Positions 25,121-37,498 of a stretch of 64,000 nt of DNA are shown here, one piece after another. This stretch comes from Sipunculus nudus (taxonomy: Eukaryota; Annelida; Sipuncula; Golfingiida; Sipunculidae). Positions within the stretch are counted from its first letter, which is position 1. Each line of letters opens with the position of its first letter. The translations under genes and the position numbers were made by a program. The notes under the pieces are model-generated. The model was not told where the DNA came from. It worked only from the letters and a program-made list of their open reading frames with translations, and made no database searches. The stretch covers positions 43,712,019 to 43,776,018 of the forward strand of contig CM049306.1 in NCBI GenBank assembly GCA_026874595.1. The letters are read 5' to 3'.

Positions 25121-25766
25121 TGGATAGTATCTTTTGGAACAGCATTCGGCACATGTTTCGGAAAAGCGTACAGTCGCACAAGGTCACTCGAAGCCATAGC
25201 CTAACATGTGGTCGGGGTCTTTGACAAATAGTCTCCAACACATGTGCCAAGTGACATGAGAAACTGATCAACAGTATTACATATACATACAAATAAACCG
25301 TCCACGTAAAAGACCTAAGAAGAAAATGCAAAAATACCAGTTTTATTTGTGAAAATAGTAACAATGATGACCATTATACACAATAAGCGTACATGCTGAA
25401 TGATAAAATTATGTATTTAAAAACAAAGAATATTACATAAAAATTGTTGAAAATCAGATGGCACATGCATGTGAAAAAAAATACCAGTACAAACGTATTT
25501 AATATACATTTCACAGGAGTTTTATATTGGTAATGAGATATGAGAAATAATCTCGATTTCTAATGCATTTTGAGTCAATTATATGTGTTTACACTTTCGT
25601 GTCGCCACTCAACATGTGTACATCTCACACTTTACCAACCACGACGTGACTTTGGTTAACATTTTCTTTACATCTGTTACATAGTAGGCCAACATGAATT
25701 GGTTAATATTTGTCAAGGAGCTCAATAGCATGCAAGGCCACCGTGCGACCAAGTACGACTGTATAA

Positions 25767-26075
25767 GACCAAAAAAAAAAAAAATAAATAAAATAAAAGG
25801 TAAGGTTCTCAGGCACCGCCCGCGTCAGTTAAACCTCCCCCTCCTCCCCCCGCCACCCCGCATCAAAAATTTTTTTTTTTAAATTTCACCTTTCAAGAAG
25901 ATAAAATATTCAATTTTGATCAGATTTCCTTTGTTAAGCAAAACAATTCTGTTATTTTCATGCTTTTCCCTGATCATATATTTTTATATCGAAACATACA
26001 AAACAAAGGTAAAATTTCGCCCAGCCTCACAGGTTGGTGAAATATAGTGCCTGAGAACCATACCTTTTTTTGGCC
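25767..26075. mobile_element. PIF/Harbinger-like MITE, copy 1
   Basis: Ends GACCAAAA.../...TTTTGGCC with the inner conserved GGTTCTCAGGCACCGCCCGC on the left and GTGCCTGAGAACCATACC on the right. Flanked by TAA (25764-25766) and TAT (26076-26078). 309 bp, non-coding. Confidence 0.7.
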
Positions 26076-26399
26076 TATCCATCACGATTTTCTGCGACCT
26101 GGTAGATGTGCACTCAAGCATATCAGGTCACAGAGAGGGCTTCTGCAAAACAATTCTGTCCGAGGTCCCCCCTTTTGAGAAGGGATCGCCAATGTTGATT
26201 ATTTCTGGCCGGTCACCGCAAAATGTAAGAAAACCCCAGATAGGGCCCTCCGAGTAAAACTGTCCCGCCAACACACTCTATAGTCCATTGTTTTAACAGC
26301 CCGATGACACAAAGAAAAGAGGCGCCCGCGGGGGAGTAAATATTAAACTTATTAATTATGCACGTAATATGCATTTATTGCAAACAAAAGTGGGTGGAA

Positions 26400-26520
26400 T
26401 CTCTTCGGACAAACCCGGATCATATGTATGTCGAAAATCACAGCAATCCGTACGGTAGTATCGGAGGAGATACAAAAAATCACAAAAATCGCCTTACGCT
26501 ATTAATATATAGATACTTCA
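26400..26520 (+). repeat. Direct repeat unit, right copy
   Basis: Contains AATCCGTACGGTAGTATCGG and AAATCGCCTTACGCTATTAA, about 80% like the unit at 24985-25120. The direct repeats could be two copies of one short element or ends of a decayed larger one. Confidence 0.5.
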
Positions 26521-26710
26521 TCAGATCATTTCATCTGTTATTTCTTAATCATGGCTAAATTACTGTCAGACACAGTCATTGTTCAAATATTACAATATTT
26601 TATTCATTTTATTAACAATTTGTTATTTGATTTATAATCTGGTTCAGTAATTTATTTTGAATGCTCAGATAATTAATTACTGCACAAGGTAGATAATTGT
26701 CTTTTAATGG

Positions 26711-28164
26711 TATCCGCCAAAACAAAGTTTTGTGGATGCTATGTTGTTGACCGGGTTCTGCCGCTGCCGTATTCATTTCTGGAGAACTCCTCTGAGACTA
26801 CTGGACCATTTTTCCAAAACTTACACCAATTATCGGGTCAAATGTGAACTGGTGCCTTGCCATTTGGCGTTGTCCTCTGACCGTTCCTCTCTCCAGTGCA
26901 TCCATCTGTTCGTCTGTTTTGACACATTAACCCACATATCTTTGGACTCTTTTGACCAGTCAGGAAAAAATTGTTGTACAAATGTAGCCCTTGGATAGCT
27001 TTATAACATACACAAAAAATGGTGGCACCACCTGCAACCATTTTTGCAGAGCGTCCATCTGTTCTTCTGCCTTGGGTTAAAATCACTCATATCTGTGCAG
27101 TGGTTTGACTAATTCACCTGAAATTGGGCATGTGGATACATCCTGGATAGCTTTCTTGATTTTTTGACAGGTGGCACCACCTACAATCACATTCATGCTG
27201 CAGATATCCATGCTAATATCTCCAGATTGCTTTGACGTATCTTTCTGAAAATTTGCATGTGTTTGGATCTCACATAGCTCTTTATCATACACAAAACTGG
27301 TGGCGCCACCTGCAATTATTTTTGCACAGCTTTCATTTGTTAGTTTGACTTTGGTTAAAATCACTCATATCTCAGCAGTGTTTTGACTTATACACCAGAA
27401 ATTTGGCATGTCTATACCTCCTTGAAAACTTTCTTGATTTTATGACAGGTGATGCCACCTACAATCACATTCATGCTGCAGATATCCATGCTAATATCTC
27501 CAGATTGCTTTGACGTATCTTTCTGAAAATTTGCATGTGTTTGGATCTCACATAGCTCTTTATCATACACAAAACTGGTGGCACCACCTGCAACCATTTT
27601 TGCACAGCGTCCATCTGTTCATCTGCCTTGGGATAAAATCACTCGTATCTCAGCAGTGGTTTGACTTTTCCACCTGAAATTTTGCAGGTTTATATATCCT
27701 GGACAGCTTTCGCGATTTTATGACAGGTGGCACCACCTACATTCAGGTTTACTCTGCAGACATCCAAGCTCATATCTCGGGAACCATTTGACTGATTGGG
27801 CCAAATTTTTGCATGTGTATAGATCTCACATAGCTCTTCACCATAGGCAAAACTGGTGGCGCCACCTGCAACCACTTATGCTTAGTGTCCATCTGTTCAT
27901 CTGCCTTGAGATAAAATCACTCATATCTCAGAAGTGGTTTGACTTGTCCACAAGAAATTTTGCAGGTTTATACATCCTGGACAATTTTCTTGATTTTATG
28001 ACAGGTGGCACCACCTACATTCACATTTACTCTGCAGACATCCATGCTAATATACAACACACCTCACTCTGTTCCCCTTGCCACTTAATCCATGCCTCAC
28101 TTCGCACGTCCCACTCTGATTTCTGCGGATACACATAGTCGCTTAACGACTGCCGATATTCTAG
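26711..28164 (+). mobile_element. Family D HINE-like element, copy 1 (complete ends)
   Basis: Start: ATCCGCCAAAAC and GTTTTGTGGAT form a near-perfect hairpin at 26712-26737. End: GCGGATA (inverted copy of TATCCGC), hairpin AGTCG/CGACT (28137-28151), a 9-nt spacer, CTAG (28161-28164) and T. The interior holds about four 278-bp units. Several minus-strand 60-90-codon frames are simply the same frame repeated in each unit. Confidence 0.72.
26990..28030 (+). repeat. 278-bp tandem array inside family D copy 1
   Basis: The phrase GCA(C)AGCGTCCATCTGTTC-like occurs near 27046, 27324, 27603 and 27881 (spacing 278, 279, 278). Each unit has two half-units, each carrying GGTGGCRCCACC. Confidence 0.88.
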
Positions 28165-28669
28165 TTTTAAAATGTCCTAGTCTGAAACTTGCAGGTCCCA
28201 AAGTCGATTTTGCTGAAATCATAATGACTTAGGTAGATATGCAGGACTTAAGAGGATGAATATCAAATCTTAAAAATAAACCTCCATTCCTACTCCAAGA
28301 CTTTGCACAGGTACGCATCAGGCCTGTAGGCCTTGTTTCTTTATTTTTGAGACCTTCAAAGATGTGGTCATCTGTTAACAGGGCACAAAACTATTTGACC
28401 TGGCATCTTCTTTCTTGACATCCTGGGAGGTCCATAAAAATCTCCATGGAAACCTGAAATTAGGTCTCTGTTACCCATATCCTCTGAGCTATGGGGCTTA
28501 GAAGTACCTCCCAGGATAACTAAAAATTTGATACAAAAGCTCCAGTATCTGAACAACTGTTGCATTTATCACCCTGATTCTTTGCATGCATATTCATCAT
28601 GGAGTGTTTCATCAGTTCTTGCAGACTGGTGGCACCACCTAAATTTTAAAAAAATTTTAACAATTTTTT

Positions 28670-30117
28670 AGCCCAGCTGACTATAAGTCATCTGAGCTAT
28701 AGTCGTGGTCCGTCGTCCGGCTGTCCGGCCGTCCATTAACAGGGCACATTTTGAAACCGTTTGACCTACGAATCCAAAATGTTGCATACAGTTAGATGTC
28801 CCCAAAATCTCCTACCATACGGAAAACTGGGTCACTAAGACTTCGTTCCTTTGAGATATTAAGGAAAAACCTCCATTTTCCGTTAAAAACAAATTGTTAA
28901 CACTTCAAGACTGCCTAATATCAAAACCACTGGTCTGAATTTGATCATAATTAATATTCATATTGTCCATACATTTCCCATGTACATACCAAAAATTAGG
29001 TCAGTATTGCATAATTTGTTGAAGTTATGGGTTCAAACATAATGCACGTTGTAAAAAATCAGGAAATATATTTACTCACTTAACATGAGAATTGCTGATG
29101 CTAGAGACTTTTTTTCAAGGATAAAACTTCATTTAATCAAGATTCAATTGTATACCGAAAATTAGATCTGAATTTTGCAGTATTTTTAAGTTATTAGCAT
29201 AAATATAAAATCAGTACCTTAATTTTTCCCTAACTTTGTCCACAGCACATTTTTTTCCTGTAAGAACTGTGTATTAAGGATGTACACATAAGGATGTTAT
29301 CTGTAAAAATCTGAAATTTGAAAATAAAAGCTGCATAATTAGGCTAGTTGTTGATTTTTTTTTTTGGAGGCTCTTGTCGTATTCCCTTACATTTTCAAGC
29401 AGTCCACTTTGGTCACTGTAGGTCATTTAGTCCGACTCTATGCTCCTGGGGCCGTTATGTAATCCCATCACTCAGGCAAGCCCTCTCTCTTGTTGAGCTT
29501 GATCAGGCTGTCTGCAGTTAATACCACAAGGAGCCTTTCTCTCTCTCCCCCCCTCCCCCCCCCCCCCCCATTCTGTTGACAGACCTGTACTTTAAATAGG
29601 GAATCTTATAATTTCACTTTTTTTTCAGCAGTGAGCAGTAACAACAGAGACCCCTTCCCCCACCTGTCCCTTCAAAACATAGGACTCATAAACAAGACAA
29701 ATCTTACAATTTTAATGTTTAATAAATTTTTTTTGTTGCAACTTGGACAATTTTGATTTTTTTAAAGAAAAAAATGTTCAGGAATTTGATCCTAAAATTC
29801 AAATGTGATAAAATATTGGGATCCAATGTAAGTGCTAACTGACAAGATTTAAAAAGTTATAAATACTTTGTAGCATTTTTTTCCCTTGGTGCATCATTAA
29901 ATGGTTTCAGGCCACAGGTTTAATTTATTACACAGTGCATATGCTTTAGCTTATGCCCATTATTCTATAATTTACAGAGTTTCATTTTAGCAGGGCCATT
30001 TTCTCTCAGCTTTTCAAATGCTAATATACATGAAAACCCAAAGAAATAAAAATATTTTGCAGTTGCTAATATTTTTTTCCAAAATTCAGCTGAGCAATGT
30101 GACCCATGGGTCCCTTG
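28670..30117 (+). mobile_element. Family A HINE-like element, copy 2 (complete ends)
   Basis: Starts at the hairpin arms AGCCCAGCTGACT and AGTCATCTGAGCT (28670-28698) after a T-run, and ends with CAGCTGAGCAATGT, the perfect palindrome GACCCATGGGTC and CTTG (30114-30117) plus TTT. Only one internal unit, compared with two in copy 1. 1.45 kb. Confidence 0.7.
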
Positions 30118-30663
30118 TTTCTCTATTTATGAGACCTTCAAAGATGCGTTTGTCTCTTAACAGGGATCAAATTGTAACCATTGGTCCTAGGATCTTCAAA
30201 CTTGACATCCATGGAGATCTGTGAAAAGTCTCCTTGGAAACTGAATTAAGGTCTCTGTTACCCATATTTTCTGAGCTGTGGGCTTATAAGCACCTCTCAG
30301 AATAATTGCAAATTTGATTCCAAAGTAGGGCACAAATCATAACCATGGGGCCCAGAATCTCCTAACTTGACATCCTGAGACTTCCTCAAAAGTTCTTCCC
30401 AGAAACCTGAAATTGGGTTTCAGTGACCTATATTCTCAGAGTTTTGGGCTATGTTTGAGTACCCCAGAAATAATGCAAAATACACACAAATTGTGAGATT
30501 CCTCATGAAAGGCTGGTTGTATTGTCATCAAATTTGTTGTGCTTATGGGTCTTGATGAACTTAGCTAATATGCATGAACAGTGATGCCACCTATCTTAAT
30601 TAGTTGTCTGTGCAAGGGACATATTATCAACATGTCAGTCAGCTGAGCATCATGGGTCACTTG
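30118..30663 (+). repeat. Repeat block ending in a family A 3' terminus
   Basis: Opens with TTATGAGACCTTCAAAGATG, which also occurs (slightly changed) after AGGCCTGTAGGCCT at about 28325. Ends with CAGCTGAGCATCATGGGTCA and CTTG at 30660-30663. It follows directly on the end of family A copy 2. Confidence 0.45.
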
Positions 30664-30687
30664 TTGGTATTCCTTGGACTGGACCAG

Positions 30688-30719
<32 letters not shown>
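30688..30719 (+). repeat. Poly-C tract of about 32 bases
   Basis: Uninterrupted C run. Length is likely to vary between individuals and between reads. Confidence 0.95.
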
Positions 30720-31307
30720 ACACTCCTGAGGCAGCGGAAATCTTGCACTTCTAAAGAAGCTACTGATTTTCCTGCTGCTTGCTTTGACCGTTTATGATGA
30801 ACTCAAACACCAGGTGGCCTGCCTGCTGAAAAAACTGCTGATGTGACTAGCAGCCAACCAAATGCCAGTCAACAAACACTCGACAGGCATCAGGCTCTGC
30901 CCAGAAACCATGTGTGGGGCCATTCTCTTTGAGCCTGTGGCCTGTTCAAACTGTTGCTGGGGGGATGAGCTGTCACTCAAAACAAGATGAACAACATTAG
31001 CTCCGTGTATTCCTCACTTGGCTGGTAAACTGTTTTGTCTTCCAGCACAGGGTCTCATCATCTGATAGGACCAAAATACAGTGCACCCCTCTGGTGTAGA
31101 GATTCAGGATATGAGGTCAAAACAAACAGCGCTTACGATAGAGGTAGTAGGCCTATAAGTAAAGTGCTGTGAAAAGAGCGTACCCCCCCCCCCCCCTTCC
31201 CTTTTCCAGGCAGACGTACATGGTTATCAAGACCAAATTTTGACCATAACTAATTTTGTCAGTTCCCGAAAAGTGGTGGTGCCACATGTATTTTTTTGTT
31301 ATTTTAA

Positions 31308-31595
31308 GGCCAAAAAAAATTAAAGGTATGGTTCTCAGGCACCGCCCGCGTCAATTTTTACCCCCCGCATCAACAATTTTTATTTTGATTTTTATCTTTC
31401 AAGAAGATGAATATTACAATTTATGTAGTGCTTTTCCCTGTTTTGCAAAAAAAAAAAATGTTATTTTCATACTTTTCCCTGATCATATGACTTTTTTTAG
31501 AGACACTCAAAAAAAGGTCAAAAATAAAATACCGCCCGCCCGCACTGATTTCTGAAAGAAAGTGCCTGAGAACCATACTTTATTTTTTTTTGGCC
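31308..31595. mobile_element. PIF/Harbinger-like MITE, copy 2
   Basis: Same inverted ends as the copy at 25767 (GGCCAAAA start, TTTTGGCC end, GGTTCTCAGGCACCGCCCGC inside). Perfect 3-bp TAA duplication at 31305-31307 and 31596-31598, the TWA-type target of PIF/Harbinger elements (family knowledge). Confidence 0.8.
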
Positions 31596-31732
31596 TAACG
31601 AATATTTTTTTTCTATTTTTTTACTATAAAATGACAACAATCATGTCAGTTTCTCAGCTGTGATTACATCTAGTGTCCCAAAACCTGGTGTGTTTATTGA
31701 TCACAAGTGGATGCCCTATAGTAATCACCCTG

Positions 31733-31765
<33 letters not shown>

Positions 31766-31795
31766 ATCCATCCGTCCATCCACACAAATTGGTTT
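31733..31795 (+). repeat. (GTCT)n / (CCAT/CCGT)n microsatellite
   Basis: GTCTGTCTGT tract running into TCCATCCGTCCATCC, in a degenerate repeat of the same style as families A-E. Confidence 0.85.
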
Positions 31796-31882
31796 CTAGA
31801 TGATAACTCCAGGTTGGATTGAAACAGGGATTTCAATCTTGACTTAGATATGGCCCACTACTAAAGCAAGAACATGTATGAT

Positions 31883-33045
31883 TTTTAGCGAACCTGTGAG
31901 CTAATGCGATGGTGTGGCGTAGTCCGTTGTTCGGTGTCCAGCTTCTGTACATTAACCCATACTGTCTTGAAAACGGCAAGAGTTAGCATCACAAAATTTT
32001 ATGCAAAAAATTAGTCATCTAAAAAACTCTATCGGATTTTGCTTATTTTTTGGCTAACTGCATTCTTTTAGATTTTATAGGGAAAGAGCTAAAAAACCTT
32101 TAAAAATCTTCTTCTCCAAAATTATTCAGCCAAATTGTCCAATATTTCAAAGAAATGATTTCTGGAACAATCTCTCTCAAGTTTGTTGGAATGGTTTAAG
32201 TTTGGTGATTTTTGGCCAACTTACAGGAAGTTAAACTTAGTCATCTGTCCAAAAAAGCATACTAAAATTACAATCTCAGAAACGGCTGGGAGCTATCATC
32301 AGCAAATTTTATGCCAATGTTTGTCACATGAGTCATATCTGAAATTGAGGTATTGGTGGCACCACCTGCATCGGCCCTTTTTGTACGGGGGTCATCAATA
32401 CCTGTATGATACTGATGGCTACAAAAAAACTTCTTCTCTGAAACCATATGGCCAAATTGTTTAATATTGCACGGAAATGATCCTAGGGTAGTGCTTTCTG
32501 AAGTTTGTTCAAATGGTCTCAGTTCAGTGACTTTTGGCTTGGTTATGGGAAGCTGAATTTAGTCATATGCCATAACAGCCCATTTTAGCTCAGTGGCTAA
32601 AAAGATCTTCTTCTCAAAAACCACTGGGCCAAATTCTTAAATTTCACACATTAATTATCCTTAGATGTTGATAATTCAAGTTTTTTCAAATGGATTTGGT
32701 TCAGTGATTTTTGGCTGAGTTATGGGAAGCTTAACTTTGCCATTTTGCTGTATTTTCCCATATGAGTTATAAACCTGCAAAACTATTTTTTGACTGACGC
32801 CACTGAGGCCAATTTGTTTAATATTTTACAAGAACAATCCCCTGAATAATTCTTATAATAATTGTCCTCAATGGTTCCAAAGAATGAATTTTGGCTGAAT
32901 TACAAAGATTGAATTGAGTCATTTTACCATATATGTCTGCTGTGTGAAGCAGATACATCTAGCCTGGCACCAATTTATCAGCATCCGTTATATCATGCCT
33001 CTAGACATTTAGATTTCAGGTTATCTATGGTTAATATTGACAAGA
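31883..33045 (+). repeat. Family E repeat, copy 1
   Basis: Starts at TTTTTAGCGAACCTGTGAGC (31884 on) and a TCCG-rich stretch, followed by four related units with CTTCTTCTC...CCAAATTGT...TTTTGGC. The 5' style matches families A and B. No 3' terminus recognised. Confidence 0.6.
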
Positions 33046-33510
33046 TTGTTAGCTAACCTGTGAGCTTATGCGATGGCGCAGCGTCAGCCGTCCGCCGTCC
33101 ACCGTCCAGGGCTGGCTTTCCGCTGTCCATGGCTGTAAGTCAGAAACCGTCAGAGCTAGCAGCTCTAAATTACATATAAGAATTAGTCACATGTGAAACT
33201 TGGTGCCCTGGACCTTATTATTGGGTATCTGCATTAATTTAGATTTTATAGAGAAAAAGCTTAAAAACCTTTAAAAATCTTCTTCTCTGAAACTGTCCAG
33301 CCAAATTGTCCAATATTTCACAGAAATGATCCCTGGAACAATCTCTCTCAAGTTTGTTAGAATGGTTCCAGTTTGGAGATTTTTGGCCAAGTTACAGGAG
33401 TTTGAAATTAGTCATCTGTCCAAAACGCACACTGAAATTAAAATCTCAGAAACAGCTAGAGCTACACCAAATTGTATACCAATGTTTGTCACATATGTCA
33501 TATCTGATTT
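33046..33510 (+). repeat. Family E repeat, copy 2, left part (interrupted by family B)
   Basis: Begins AGCTAACCTGTGAGCTTATG and runs to TCATATCTGATT, where family B is inserted. The sequence resumes at about 34850 with AGATATTGGTGGCGCCACC, as judged by comparison with uninterrupted copy 1 (32336-32365). Confidence 0.65.
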
Positions 33511-34849
33511 TTAGCCCTCAGCCCTTAGGCTGATGGGCTATTGTCGTCACCCAAGCTGTCCGTCCGTCCGTCCGTCCGTCTGGCGTCCGTTAACTTTTAC
33601 CTTGTGAGCGGGATATCTTGAAAAGGATTCACCGTCAGAATTTTATTTCCTTGGTAAAGATATATATCGACAAAATCTCGGTCAAGTTCGAAGATGGGTG
33701 ACCTTGACCCATATTTCTACATTTTAGAGCTGATTATAGAAAAACACTTAGATGCTTATTACTCAGGAACCATTTGGTGGATTTTCACAAAACTTACTAT
33801 GATTATTGGGACTGATAATCTGTACCTGCTAAACAAGTTTGGTGGCGCCACCTACAATTTCTGATTTTTAATGAATTTTTATCGGATTTTTCAACTTTGG
33901 GCTTGTGAGCCGGATATCTCTAAAAGGTTTCACCGTAGGAATTTTATTTTTTCGGTGAAGATGTATATTGACAAAATCTCGGTCAAGTTACAAGATGGGT
34001 GACCTTGACCTGCTTTTCAAGGTCACAGAGCTGATTATAGAAAAAACATTTAGAAGCTTATTTCTCAGGAACCATTGGGTGGATTTTCACAAAACTTACT
34101 ATGATTATTGGGACTGATAATCTGTACCTGCTTAACAAGTTTGGTGGCGCCACCTACAATTTCTAATTTTTAATGAATTTTTATCGGATTTTTCAACTTT
34201 GGGCCTGTGAGCGGGATATCTCTAAAAGGTTTCACCGTAGGATTTTTATTTTTTCAGTGAAGATGTATATTGACAAAATCTTGGTCAAGTTTGAAGATGG
34301 GTGACCTTGACCTGCTTTTCAAGGTCACAGAGCTGATTATAGAAAAAACATTTAGAAGCTTATTTCTCAGGAACCATTGGGTGGATTTTTACAATACTTA
34401 CTATGATCATAGGGACTGATGGTCTGTAACTGCTGCACAAATTTAGGGGCACCACCTGCAATTTCTGATTTTTAATGAATTTTTCTTGGATTTTTCAATT
34501 GTGGCCTTGTGAGCAGGATATCTCTAAAAGGATTCACAATAGGAATTTTATTTCTTTGGTGAAGATGCATATCAACAAAATCTCGGTAAAGTTCGAAGAT
34601 GGGTGACCTTGACCTGCTTTTCAAGGTCACAGAGCTTACAATAGAATAAAACTTAGAAGCTTATTTTCAGGAAGCATTTGATGGATTGTTATTAGTCATG
34701 GTACATACCTCTCCATTTTAAATTTATAACTGAGACATGTACAGATATACATCCATGTGAGAACAGATATTTAGTACTTTTCACTGTAACCACCTCCAAA
34801 CACTGTTCTTTTGGCTGAGGGCTTTTGTCAGCTTCTGCTGATATTCTAG
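33511..34849 (+). mobile_element. Family B HINE-like element (complete ends), inserted in family E
   Basis: Starts TTAGCCCTCAGCC (first arm 33513-33523) with second arm GGCTGATGGGCT, then a GTCC microsatellite. Ends with GGCTGAGGGCT (34813-34823), a perfect inverted copy of AGCCCTCAGCC, then hairpin TCAGC/GCTGA, CTAG (34846-34849) and TT. Interior is a four-unit 302-bp tandem array. Confidence 0.75.
33600..34690 (+). repeat. 302-bp tandem array inside family B
   Basis: GATGGGTGACCTTGACC recurs with GGGTG at 33696, 33997, 34299 and 34601 (spacing 301-302). Units also repeat CTCAGGAACCATTKGGTGGA and, in two cases, a perfect GGTGGCGCCACC. Confidence 0.9.
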
Positions 34850-35190
34850 TTAGATATTGGTGGCGCCACCTACATAGATGTGTTTTTTACAAGGGAAAAT
34901 GTAATTTTAAACTCTTCTAGCTTATACACTGATTTATGATGAAACTGTTAAGCTGATTGGTTTAAACTTTACCATAATTATTCTATGGTAGGGTTCTGCC
35001 AGTTTAATAAGAATAGATTGGGCAAATACAGTTTTAAAAAAGCATTTTAGCCAATTGAAAAAGGCTTTCTGTATTTGAAAACAGATTTGACAACATGCTG
35101 AGTTTCAACAGCCAAGTTAAGAGGTCACTCAGTACAAACAGGTGGGGTCCAGACATCACCATGGCAACTGACCTGGCTCGGGGGGGGGGG
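34850..35190 (+). repeat. Family E repeat, copy 2, right part
   Basis: Resumes family E after the family B insertion. The segment with GCATTTTAGCCAA and AAACAGATTT(R)ACAACA is shared with 50509-50560, the right part of the other interrupted E copy. Confidence 0.55.
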
Positions 35191-35339
35191 GGGGTGTCTA
35201 GACACAGCGTCTAGACGTCTAGACACAATGTTAAGATGCAGAATTCCCAGATTATTGGAACTATATCTTTCAACTGTTTGAAAAAACTTGGTTTGCATTT
35301 TAAGCGAATCGGGTTTATCATCAGGTCACATGTGCACTG

Positions 35340-36308
35340 GTGCACCCTCATTTTTTGTTGACCTCTGACCTTTCCTTGCTACCCAGCGTTCATTTGTGCG
35401 TCTGTTTCCACACATAAACCCCGCATATCTCAAGAGCCGTTTGACCGATCAGGGTACAAATTTTGCACAAATGTAGCCCTTTGATAGCTTTATAACATAC
35501 ACTAAGAATGGTGGCCCCACCTGCAACCATTTTTGCACAGCGTCCATCTGTTCATTTGCTTTGGGATAATATCACTCATATCTCAGCAGTGGTTTGACTT
35601 ATCCACCTGAAATTTTGCAGGTTTATACATCCTGGACAGGTTTCTCAATTTTATAACAGGTGGGGCCACCTACATTCACGTTCACTCTGCAGACATCAAA
35701 GCTCATATCTCGGGAACTGTTTGACCGATTGGGCCAAAATTTTGCATGTGTATAGATCTCACATAGCTCTTCATCATAGGCAAAACTGGTGGCGCCACCT
35801 GCAACCATTAATGCACAGCACGTATCTGTTTATATGCCTTGGGATAAAATCACTCATATCTCAGCAGTGGTTAAATTTACACACCTGAAATTTTGCAGGT
35901 TTATACATCCTGAACAGCTCTCTTGATTTTATGACAGTTGGCGCCACCTACATTCAGGTGTACTCTGCAGACATCCAAGCTCATATCTCGGGAACCGTTT
36001 GACCGATTGGGCCAAATTTTGCATGTGTATAGATCTCACATAGCTCTTCATCATAGGCAAAACTGGTGGCACCACCTGCAACCATTTATGCACAGAGTCC
36101 ATCTGTTCATCTGCCTTGGGATAAAATCACTCATATCTCAGCAGTGGTTTGACATATCTGCCTAAAATTTTGCATGTTTATACAACTTGGATAGCTTTTT
36201 CGATTTTGTGGCAGGTGGCGCCACCTACTTTCACGTTCAGGCTGCAGACATCCAAGCTAAGATCTCCAGAACCGTCTGACCGATTGAGCCAATGTTTTGC
36301 ATGTATAT
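35340..36308 (+). mobile_element. Family D element, copy 2, left part (interrupted)
   Basis: Three to four 278-bp D units (GCACAG phrase at 35535, 35813 and 36090). Breaks off at ATAT (36305-36308), where a 3251-bp transposon begins, and resumes at 39560. Confidence 0.75.
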
Positions 36309-37438
36309 GGGCACTTTCACACAAAAGGTTGAGTGATTAGTCTCACTGGGGAGTAAAAACTGAATACCTAACAGAGCAATATTAAGTTTACCCCTGAAAA
36401 GGTATATATCTAAGCTAAAGGAAACTGTTTAGTATACCATTTTACCTGTGAACTAATAAAAGTTACATTGAATTCAGGAATTCAAACATCCCATATTTTT
36501 ACAATAATCTTTTTCTCTTCACAGCTCTACATAATATAAATTTTCGCTCATTGGTTTGTTCTAATGTCTTTATCTGATGTATTTGATCATGCCCTAAGTG
36601 CATGGTAAAAAAATCTGCAATCACATTTTTTTGTTTTATGAAATTTTCATATTTTTATAAAAATTGAACTGTGCATTTTAATTATCATTAAAGGAAGTAT
36701 GCTGTCAGTCTTTATTCTGACACTGCTCTGGTCAATTAGTAACAGCAATGGTGAGAGAAGTTGTTCAGCTGTACAGAGTTCAAGAAATCAGGAAATATGT
36801 TGATGCCTTAGTCTGTTGTCACTTGATTTATATGATAACGGTTTTTACCAACATTTGTACTGGAGAGGACATTATTTTAACATGCACTGTGGAAGAATTT
36901 AAAAAGAAATGTTTTTGTTCCCTCTCTCTCTTGTATTGTTCATGGATCTTTTGAACATAAAGTGAATCAGTGTCCACCTCATTTTCCAGAGGCAAGTTCA
37001 TCTGCAACTATTTGGACCTTGTGGTGAAAGGAGCACAAAATAGACATACCCAATTATCAGTTATTAAGTATAATGTAAGTCAATTATGACTCCATGATAT
37101 CAAATGATACTTAAAGCGAGATTATAAATATTGAATGGCTTGTACCTTTTGTTTTGTTGAAAAAAAAATATATTTTTAACAATAATTTGGAGAACTGGTC
37201 ATCTTGAAAATTAAATATATCACAGAATTTTATTCAGAAGCAGTTTTGTTCACAATCCGTAATGCAAATATAATTTGTTTTTTTGCACTCATACTTTATT
37301 TCCAACACATTTACTTTGAATATCAACATCTATCAACTTATTTTACAACATACATTAAACAATTGGTTCATAGACAACATAGCTCACCTGAATGTAATAT
37401 AAACAAAATGTTTATTGTAGACCTTGGGAAAATATCCA

Positions 37439-37498
<60 letters not shown>

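Noticed and set aside
27083-27875. Repeated minus-strand frames of 61-93 codons beginning MVAGGATSF (also at 35623 and 39325)
   Set aside because: They are the same frame of the 278-bp family D unit seen in each copy. The GGAT residues come from the GGTGGCGCCACC palindrome. Repeat identity explains them without coding.
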